Assembly (NCBI GenBank): GCA_012961745.1
Contig: DTYT01000024.1
Span: 1-12,264, forward strand
Length of the DNA: 12,264 nucleotides
Direction of reading: 5' to 3'
Source of the DNA: Kiritimatiellia bacterium
Lineage (GTDB): Bacteria; Verrucomicrobiota; Kiritimatiellia; B70-G9
This document shows, piece after piece, positions 7,367 through 12,264 of the stretch; the stretch's first letter is position 1; each line of letters opens with the position of its first letter. The position numbers were made by a program, and so were the translations under genes. The notes under the pieces are model-generated. The model had not been told where the DNA came from. It saw only the letters and a program-made list of their open reading frames with translations, and ran no database searches.

Positions 7367-8633
7367 TCTGACCGTACTGCAGAACGGGGTCCGCGTAGCC
7401 AGTGCCCCTATGCCGCATGTGGATAGCGTCTCCATAGGAGTCTGGGTGGGCGCGGGCGGACGTTACGAGCCTGCCCGCATAGCCGGTATAAGCCATTTCA
7501 TCGAACACCTCCTCTTCAAAGGAACCCGGAGCCGTAGCGCCCGAGACATCTCCCGCGAGATCGAAGGGCGCGGAGGATATTTCAACGCGTTCACGGGGGA
7601 AGAAGCGACGTGCTACTACGCAGTGGTCACTGCGGAGCACGCTTTGCGTACGACCGATGTTCTGGCGGATATGTACCTGCATCCGCGTTTCGCCGAGGAG
7701 GATATCGAGCGGGAACGCGGTGTCATCATAGAGGAAATCATGATGTATCGGGACCAGCCGTCCCACGTAGTCCTGGAAAAACTCGGACAGCTGCTGTGGA
7801 GTCATCACCCTCTTGGCCGACCTCTCATCGGCACCCCGGAAACGGTGAAGGAGATCAGCCGGCAGGACCTTCTGCTATTCAAGAACACCCGTTACGTCCC
7901 CGGCAACACGGTAGTCGTCGCTGTAGGAGCCGTTGGGCACGCGGAGGTGGTGGCCGAAGTCCGGCGACGGTGGGGCAGGATCAGGCCTGCCAGGCGTCCA
8001 GCATTCCGGCGGGTGGGCAGAACCACTGGACAGCGAAGGGCGCAGGTCATTCATCGTGACGTGGAGCAATGTCATCTCGCGGCGGGGTTCCGGGTTTTCG
8101 GCCGTCATGACCGGAGACGGTATGCACTGAAATTGCTGAGCGTCATCCTGGGCGAAAACATGAGTTCCCGACTGTTCCAATCCGTCCGCGAAAAGCACGG
8201 CTTAGCCTATTCGATCCATTCCAGTGTGCGTCTGCTGGAGGAGACCGGCGTATTCCTGATCAGTGCAGGCCTCGACCGCAGACGGGCGCTGGACGGCTGG
8301 AAGTTGATCGTAAGAGAGTTGGCCAGGATCAGACGCCGACCGGTAGGTCGTGGGGAACTGGCCCGGGCACGGGACTATACCGTTGGACAACTCAAGATCG
8401 GACTGGAAAGCAGCAGCAGCCGGATGACCTGGATCGGCGAACAGCTTCTGGTCTATGATCAGGTCCTGGATCCAAAGGAAGTTGTCGAAGCATATTCGCA
8501 GGTAACCCCCGACGACATACTGGAAGTGGCCCGGGACTGCTTGCGCCCGCGTCGCCTGAGCGTGGCCGCTGTCACGTCCGACCGTGATCTCAAGTCCCGT
8601 CATCTCATTCAGGAGACGGGGGCAATCGGATGA
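7323..8633 (+). CDS. M16 family zinc metallopeptidase (processing-peptidase type)
   Basis: The protein has 436 residues from the GTG at 7323 and is a single-module M16 protein of the bacterial YmxG / mitochondrial processing peptidase beta type. The inverted zinc motif HFIEH is at 58-62, and Glu138 in IIEEIMMYRDQP follows at the family's distance (HxxEH-X75-E), so the site is intact. GLAYSIHSS in the C-terminal half matches the conserved substrate-cleft region. These enzymes cleave peptides or unfolded segments; the substrate is unknown. No signal peptide is visible, suggesting a cytoplasmic enzyme. AGGGG at 7312-7316, 6 nt before the GTG, supports that start. The ATG at 7350 gives MELRYDLTVLQNG, closer to where relatives begin, and is a real alternative. 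It overlaps hisA upstream and the FHA gene downstream (ATGA). Confidence 0.92.
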   Translation: MATRAKQRGMELRYDLTVLQNGVRVASAPMPHVDSVSIGVWVGAGGRYEPARIAGISHFIEHLLFKGTRSRSARDISREIEGRGGYFNAFTGEEATCYYAVVTAEHALRTTDVLADMYLHPRFAEEDIERERGVIIEEIMMYRDQPSHVVLEKLGQLLWSHHPLGRPLIGTPETVKEISRQDLLLFKNTRYVPGNTVVVAVGAVGHAEVVAEVRRRWGRIRPARRPAFRRVGRTTGQRRAQVIHRDVEQCHLAAGFRVFGRHDRRRYALKLLSVILGENMSSRLFQSVREKHGLAYSIHSSVRLLEETGVFLISAGLDRRRALDGWKLIVRELARIRRRPVGRGELARARDYTVGQLKIGLESSSSRMTWIGEQLLVYDQVLDPKEVVEAYSQVTPDDILEVARDCLRPRRLSVAAVTSDRDLKSRHLIQETGAIG

Positions 8634-9289
8634 GCTGGATAGAGATAGAACGCCACGCCGGCAGTGGCGCGGAACGGATTGAGGTGGGGGATGGAATAGT
8701 GATCGGGCGTAGTGCGGAGTGCGACGTCGTCCTGGATGATCCATCGGTATCCGCCAAGCACGCATGGATCAGACCGGCGGGTGGCCGGTATGTTATCATA
8801 GACTTGCGCAGCACCAACGGAGTCACGCTGAACGGGCACGCCGTGGATGAGGCCCTCCTGCGGGACGGAGACCGGTTAACCTTCGGTGATGTCGCTGCCG
8901 TGTACCGCGATCCGCACGACGCGCGACGAGTGGACCGACCGAGGGCCGGCACGGGGGCTGCGTGTCCCCGTTGCGGGCACGGTTTCGTCACCTGGGGGTC
9001 CTGCTGTCCTGTGTGTGGGCTCCGCTTCGATTTCGAAGATACCAGCAGCCGTCACCGTACGGTTGTTCGGGTGCTCAGCTCGCTGGCATTCGCCGGTGGC
9101 CTTGCAGGTCCTCTGCTTCTGGGGATCGGGTGGATGCTGGGTATAGTTCTGGGCGTAATGGTTATCTCAGGCTACCGCGAGGAGTCTGAAGACCGCGATC
9201 TAGTCATGGCGCGACGGGGAATCTTGTTGGGCCTGCTGTGGATGACAGTGGGGGTATGGTTGTTACAGACCCATCTGCGTGCTCGCTGA
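8630..9289 (+). CDS. FHA domain protein with zinc ribbon and two transmembrane helices
   Basis: The protein has 219 residues in four parts. Residues 1-93 are a forkhead-associated domain with GRS (26-28), SAKH (41-44) and STNG (61-64), the residues that bind phosphothreonine peptides. Residues 112-129 are a CPxC...CPxC zinc ribbon (Cys112, Cys115, Cys126, Cys129; an extra Cys at 125). Two hydrophobic helices follow at about 150-180 and 196-213, joined by a short acidic loop (EESEDRD). Without a signal peptide, the FHA part probably faces the cytoplasm. It would act as a membrane-anchored adaptor recognising a phosphorylated partner, but no Ser/Thr kinase is in the window. The ATG overlaps the M16 stop by 4 bp, implying translational coupling. 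FHA identity is firm; the zinc ribbon is likely from cysteine spacing; the biological role is unknown. Confidence 0.88.
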   Translation: MSWIEIERHAGSGAERIEVGDGIVIGRSAECDVVLDDPSVSAKHAWIRPAGGRYVIIDLRSTNGVTLNGHAVDEALLRDGDRLTFGDVAAVYRDPHDARRVDRPRAGTGAACPRCGHGFVTWGSCCPVCGLRFDFEDTSSRHRTVVRVLSSLAFAGGLAGPLLLGIGWMLGIVLGVMVISGYREESEDRDLVMARRGILLGLLWMTVGVWLLQTHLRAR

Positions 9290-9329
9290 CAACCACACCG
9301 GTGATCCGCTGGGAGCCGGTGCAAAGGAA

Positions 9330-9824
9330 TTACTCCTCTCGCCTTTGTTCAAGGTCTCGGAGCAGACTCTCGAGATCGTCCTCGTGTTCAATCTCATCCT
9401 GAAGTATGGAGAGAACCATGTTGTAGGTCACCGGGTCCTTGCCCTCGACAAGCTTGAGCATTCGCAAGTAGGTATCGATTGCACACCGTTCACCCTTGAC
9501 ATTCTGCTCGAGGATCACGGAAACCTCAGGATCACTCGGAGCATCGTAGCCGCAATTAGTGGCTGAGTGCCACTGGTCAGGTGAAAGCAAGGGCTCACCG
9601 CCTAGTTGGAGTATGCGCTGAGCCACCATTTCCGCATGGCGAAGCTCATCAGCAGCGTGCTCGTTCAATTCGGCTTCTACTGCGCCCCGCATCGGACCGG
9701 TGACGACTCTGGCACCGAGCCAGTACTGATAATAGGCCAGCCACTCGTCGGCAAAGGCCTTGTTCAGCTCTTCGATGAGCCGGGTCGGATCCATTCCCAG
9801 TATCTCTCTCGCATGAGTTCCCAT
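9330..9824 (-). CDS. Ferritin-like (bacterioferritin-type) di-iron protein
   Basis: The protein has 164 residues from the ATG at 9824, which follows GGAGG at 9831-9835 with a 6-nt gap. The frame is open further upstream, but that part looks non-coding and carries the promoter. Iron ligands of the four-helix ferritin fold are visible: Glu27 (ADEWLAYYQYW), Glu60/His63 (ADELRHAEM), Glu112 (KGERCAIDTY) and Glu144/His147 (LQDEIEHEDDL). It resembles bacterioferritin, which oxidises and stores iron and limits oxidative damage. The residue after Glu60 is Leu61, where E. coli bacterioferritin has the haem-ligand Met52, so haem binding through that site is unlikely. It converges with the FHA gene (40-bp gap) and diverges from mutL. 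A Dps-like or rubrerythrin-like ferritin without rubredoxin domain is an alternative label. Confidence 0.88.
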   Translation of the reverse strand: MGTHAREILGMDPTRLIEELNKAFADEWLAYYQYWLGARVVTGPMRGAVEAELNEHAADELRHAEMVAQRILQLGGEPLLSPDQWHSATNCGYDAPSDPEVSVILEQNVKGERCAIDTYLRMLKLVEGKDPVTYNMVLSILQDEIEHEDDLESLLRDLEQRREE

Positions 9825-9830
9825 TGCACA

Positions 9831-9835
9831 CCTCC
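9831..9835 (-). promoter_or_regulatory. Ribosome binding site deciding the ferritin-like start
   Basis: On the minus strand this reads GGAGG, followed by TGTGCA and ATG. It is strong and well spaced, and sets the start at 9824 rather than farther upstream in the same open frame. Confidence 0.75.
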
Positions 9836-9842
9836 GGTCAAG

Positions 9843-9859
9843 CCGGGGCAGATCCCCGG
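9843..9859 (-). promoter_or_regulatory. GC-rich inverted repeat in the leader of the ferritin-like gene
   Basis: CCGGGG (9843-9848) and CCCCGG (9854-9859) are perfect reverse complements around 5 nt (9849-9853). It lies between the predicted transcription start (about 9872) and the ribosome binding site, 7 nt from the latter. It could be an operator for an iron or redox regulator, or a leader hairpin affecting translation or mRNA stability. No T-tract follows, so it is not a standard terminator. Confidence 0.4.
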
Positions 9860-9878
9860 TTCTCGTGCTGCAGCCCCA

Positions 9879-9907
9879 ACTATATTTCGCGGCCCGATCG
9901 CGGTCAA
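9879..9907 (-). promoter_or_regulatory. Sigma70-type promoter of the ferritin-like gene
   Basis: On the minus strand TTGACC (9907-9902) is followed by a 17-bp spacer and TATAGT (9884-9879). Each hexamer matches 5 of 6 consensus bases, and the distance to the coding start leaves a leader of about 48 nt. This is the best-formed promoter in the window. Confidence 0.65.
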
Positions 9908-9939
9908 GGCAGGCTTCCGACATCACGGGCGGAGGAACA

Positions 9940-9968
9940 TGGACGCAGGCTCCCGCAATCATTATGAT
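9940..9968 (+). promoter_or_regulatory. Candidate sigma70-like promoter of mutL
   Basis: TGGACG (9940-9945, 4 of 6), a 17-bp spacer, then TATGAT (9963-9968, 5 of 6). Transcription would start near 9975, leaving a leader of only about 10 nt before the ATG at 9985. It is back-to-back with the ferritin-like promoter. Confidence 0.4.
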
Positions 9969-9984
9969 TCCATAGAGTGTAGTC

Positions 9985-11799
9985 ATGACCCAGAACGGTT
10001 CCAGAATCCGCATTCTCCCGGATGATGTTGCGAACCAGATCGCTGCCGGTGAAGTAGTCGAACGCCCCGCCTCGGTGCTCAAAGAACTGGTGGAGAATGC
10101 GGTCGACGCCCGGGCTTCCCATATCTCTGTAGAACTGGTCGCTGGTGGACGGCGATTAATCCTGGTACAGGATGATGGAATCGGTATGTGCCGGGATGAC
10201 GTTCTCCTAAGCATCGAACGGCATGCCACCAGCAAGGTCTACCACGCTGGCGACCTGACCAGAATCGCCACTATGGGATTCCGCGGCGAGGCGTTAGCGG
10301 CTATCTGCTCCGTGTCTCGGCTGGAGATTGTTTCCCGAACCCGCTCGGAGCCGACGGCCGTGCGCCTGACGGCAAGCGCGGGGAAAATCCTCTCGGTGGA
10401 CGACTGCGGCGCCCCCTGCGGAACCCGCGTTGCGGTACGCGACCTGTTCTTCAACGTTCCGGCGCGCAGGAAGTTCATGCGCACGGAGCGAACCGAGGCC
10501 GCACTTCTGCGCCAGATGTTCATTGCCTATGCTCTGGCATTCCCGGGAATCGATTTTTCCCTGCGCTCCGATGGAAGAGAGGTCTACCGGCTGCCGGCCG
10601 TGTCAGGGTTCCAGGAGCGTATCCGACTTCTATTCGGGGAGGATCTATTTCGCCAGCTGTTTCCGGTGGCGGGGAGCGAGGGAACCGCCAGCATAAGAGG
10701 CTATGCCGGGCATCCGTCATTGTCACGAAGCGACCGTGGGGGCCAATTCGTTTTTGTGAATCACCGTCCGGTTCAATCGGCGCTTCTGGCAGCGACCATC
10801 CGGGAAGCGTATTCCTCCATTCTGGAAAAGGGACGCCATCCGACGGTCTTCCTCCAGGTAGACGTGCCGCCGGAAGAGGTCGATGTGAATGTTCATCCAA
10901 CCAAGAGGGAAATCCGATTCCGCCACCCGCAACAGGTGAGGAATACCCTGGCGGTCGCACTGCAGGAGGCACTCGCCGGACACCTTCCCGGAAGACCTGA
11001 TTCCGGTGTTAGTGCCGGATTTCCACGTTCTGGCAGAGGCGGACCGGTCCCTGGGCAACCACCGGCGGTAACCGGTTCCCTCAGGCCGTTTCCCTACGTG
11101 CGCATTCCGGTGGAAGTCAACACCCCGGATTCGGGGCCTGCACCGCCCGCGGTTCCGGTCTTGGAGGATCTTCCGTCTTCTGGACGCCCTCCAGTCACCT
11201 CGGATACTGCTCCGTGGAAATGGTTCAGACTCTTGGGTAGGATCGCTGAAGGACGATATGTGATTATGGAGACCGATCAAGGGCTGGTTCTCATGGACCA
11301 GCATGCGGCTCACGAACGCGTGGTCTATGAAAATTTGATGCGCGCTTTTTCCAGTGATCATCCTTTGATCCAAGGGCTCCTGGCACCGGAGACGGTCAGT
11401 CTGCCGCCCGCTGATGCGGAAAACATACGGCATTCCTTGCGCGTTCTGCGTCGGATGGGTTTCGATATCGAGGAGTTCGGGGCCGATTCGTTCGTTATCA
11501 ACGGACTGCCTGCCATCGTATCACCACATGGATCCGTACGAAGGTTGCTGCTGGATGTGGCAGCGGCTGTGCATGTTGCCGGGCACCGGGCCGCACAACG
11601 GGCGGCCATCGCCGAACTGGTGGCAAAGGCCGCCTGCCGGTCGGCCGTCAAGGGTGGGGAACATTTTTCTGAGCCAGAGATTGAGCAGCTAGTCGTTCGC
11701 CTGGCGGAAACCGAGATGCCCTATACTTGTCCGCATGGGCGTCCGACCCTGATCATGCTCTCCTTTCGTGAACTCAATCGGAAGTTCGGCCGCGGGTAG
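9985..11799 (+). CDS. mutL: DNA mismatch repair protein MutL with endonuclease motif
   Basis: MutL links MutS mismatch recognition to strand removal. The protein has 604 residues. The N-terminal GHKL ATPase shows IAAGEVVERPASVLKELVENA (19-39) with Glu34 and Asn38, DDGIGM (63-68), ERHATSK (78-84) and GFRGEAL (98-104). A Pro/Gly-rich linker spans about 330-410. The C-terminal domain carries DQHAAHERVVYE (438-449), an exact fit to the DQHA(X)2E(X)4E endonuclease motif, plus ACRSAVK (Cys551) and CPHGRP (Cys582, His584), the metal-site motifs of nicking MutL proteins. It should therefore cut DNA itself, as in bacteria without MutH. The ATG at 9985 is fixed by an in-frame TAG at 9973-9975; the ribosome binding site is weak. 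Neither mutS upstream nor miaA downstream, frequent neighbours elsewhere, is present. Confidence 0.97.
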   Translation: MTQNGSRIRILPDDVANQIAAGEVVERPASVLKELVENAVDARASHISVELVAGGRRLILVQDDGIGMCRDDVLLSIERHATSKVYHAGDLTRIATMGFRGEALAAICSVSRLEIVSRTRSEPTAVRLTASAGKILSVDDCGAPCGTRVAVRDLFFNVPARRKFMRTERTEAALLRQMFIAYALAFPGIDFSLRSDGREVYRLPAVSGFQERIRLLFGEDLFRQLFPVAGSEGTASIRGYAGHPSLSRSDRGGQFVFVNHRPVQSALLAATIREAYSSILEKGRHPTVFLQVDVPPEEVDVNVHPTKREIRFRHPQQVRNTLAVALQEALAGHLPGRPDSGVSAGFPRSGRGGPVPGQPPAVTGSLRPFPYVRIPVEVNTPDSGPAPPAVPVLEDLPSSGRPPVTSDTAPWKWFRLLGRIAEGRYVIMETDQGLVLMDQHAAHERVVYENLMRAFSSDHPLIQGLLAPETVSLPPADAENIRHSLRVLRRMGFDIEEFGADSFVINGLPAIVSPHGSVRRLLLDVAAAVHVAGHRAAQRAAIAELVAKAACRSAVKGGEHFSEPEIEQLVVRLAETEMPYTCPHGRPTLIMLSFRELNRKFGRG

Positions 11800-11823
11800 C
11801 AGCAGTTACGGCCTGGTGCAATC

Positions 11824-11853
11824 TTGACCGATGAGGTCGGGTTCGGACATACT
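11824..11853 (+). promoter_or_regulatory. Candidate promoter of the last gene
   Basis: TTGACC (11824-11829, 5 of 6), an 18-bp spacer, then CATACT (11848-11853, 4 of 6) in the 89-bp gap after mutL. It would give a leader of about 28 nt containing the ribosome binding site. Confidence 0.4.
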
Positions 11854-11874
11854 CCCTGCAGCCGAAACCGGCAC

Positions 11875-11879
11875 GGAGG
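11875..11879 (+). promoter_or_regulatory. Ribosome binding site of the last gene
   Basis: GGAGG, 9 nt before the ATG at 11889; it supports that start and the reality of the truncated gene. Confidence 0.6.
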
Positions 11880-11888
11880 CTGTCACCG

Positions 11889-12264
11889 ATGAAAGTAAGA
11901 TGGATACTCTTGCTAGCGGGCATGATAACAATCGCGGCTACCGCAGGGGTACCCGTCCCCAAAAGAGAGCTCCGCCGGATCTTAGTGGTCCCCGTGAACC
12001 TTACTGATACAGCGTTGGTTCAGCGGATTGTCAGCTTCGCGCAGGCCAACTGTCCCGCTGAAATCGCGGTCACCGACCCCCTCCCGTTCAGCGGCTCCGA
12101 GGCTCGGGAAGCCCTGGCCTCGGTACTGAAGAGGCTCCGTCGCGATGGTATGCGGGACGCGGTGACCGTATTGCTGGGTTGGCCCTGTGACACCGCCTGG
12201 CATGGATTCTACGACCCTGAAGTCGAGGCGGGCGTTGTGAACCTGCCTGCACTGTCAGCAGGAG
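11889..12264 (+). CDS. Signal-peptide protein, 3' truncated; possibly archaemetzincin-like
   Basis: The frame starts at ATG 11889 and stays open to the window edge (125 full codons), so the C-terminus is missing. Residues 1-20 look like a Sec signal peptide: a short basic start (MKVRW), a hydrophobic core (ILLLAGMITIAATA) and small residues near a likely cleavage site around 19-21, so the protein is probably exported. After KRELRR comes ILVVPVN, a conserved-looking first strand, a helix, a proline-rich turn (TDPLPF) and later VTVLLGWP and AGVVNLPAL. The order of ILVVP strand, PLP turn and a late VVNLPAL segment is reminiscent of archaemetzincin-type zinc peptidases. The HExxH motif that would settle this lies beyond the window, so the resemblance is weak. 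Its own promoter and ribosome binding site suggest expression separate from mutL. Confidence 0.7.
   Translation, partial: MKVRWILLLAGMITIAATAGVPVPKRELRRILVVPVNLTDTALVQRIVSFAQANCPAEIAVTDPLPFSGSEAREALASVLKRLRRDGMRDAVTVLLGWPCDTAWHGFYDPEVEAGVVNLPALSAG

Noticed and set aside
7092..7808. Open frame of 238 codons antisense to hisA and the M16 gene
   Set aside because: Both + strand genes are unmistakable by motif; the antisense product matches nothing and lacks a convincing start signal.
9296..9321. Inverted repeat CACCGG/CCGGTG between the FHA and ferritin-like genes
   Set aside because: A 6-bp stem with a 14-nt loop and no T-tract is too weak to call a terminator, despite the convergent position.
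9939..10025. 28-codon open frame with GGAGG just upstream, overlapping the mutL start
   Set aside because: The spacing of the ribosome binding site is too short (3 nt), it lies partly upstream of the likely mutL transcription start, and the peptide shows no leader-peptide features.
9825..10235. N-terminal extension of the ferritin-like gene by 137 codons
   Set aside because: It would overlap mutL and the promoter region, and the extension is unlike ferritins. The strong ribosome binding site at 9831-9835 sets the ATG at 9824.
1..12264. tRNA, rRNA, CRISPR, insertion sequence, prophage or defence system
   Set aside because: Reading both strands showed no repeat-spacer pattern, no transposase or integrase motifs, no terminal repeats and no cloverleaf-like segment; nearly all bases are accounted for by the listed genes.

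Overview
The window is a compact bacterial chromosome segment. It is GC-rich by eye, nearly gap-free, and has many 4-44 bp gene overlaps. I see no RNA genes, CRISPR arrays, insertion sequences or long repeats. A GtrB-like glycosyltransferase, an ArnT/PMT-like membrane glycosyltransferase, a MutL with the endonuclease motif and a single-module M16 peptidase next to histidine genes fit a Gram-negative-type bacterium, possibly from a poorly cultured phylum. I cannot name the taxon from sequence alone.

Region 1 (1-5277) is a sugar/glycan region. It holds the 3' part of a membrane-anchored GT2 (polyprenyl-phosphate sugar synthase type, + strand). Next come two overlapping minus-strand genes, a Gfo/Idh/MocA oxidoreductase followed by a GT4 glycosyltransferase. 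The last gene is a 690-residue GT-C membrane glycosyltransferase on the + strand. The GT2 product could charge a lipid carrier that the GT-C enzyme uses as donor outside the membrane. The oxidoreductase and GT4 could make and attach a modified sugar. The divergent gap at 3116-3204 carries an imperfect 22-bp palindrome that looks like an operator.

Region 2 (5353-9289, + strand) looks like one transcription unit: hisB, hisH, hisA, an M16 zinc peptidase, then a protein with an FHA domain, a zinc ribbon and two membrane helices. The last four are joined by overlaps. hisF, the obligate partner of hisH, is absent from its usual place after hisA; the peptidase gene sits there instead.

Region 3 (9330-12264) holds a ferritin-like gene on the minus strand, with a well-formed promoter, a hairpin leader and a strong ribosome binding site. 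It diverges from mutL across 160 bp. After mutL, a signal-peptide protein runs off the window end; it faintly resembles archaemetzincin peptidases.

No gap exceeds 300 bases; the longest (9825-9984) is annotated below. Nothing here is a clear new defence or mobile system. The most unusual points are the his-peptidase-FHA operon, the FHA/zinc-ribbon/membrane architecture and the candidate regulatory sites.
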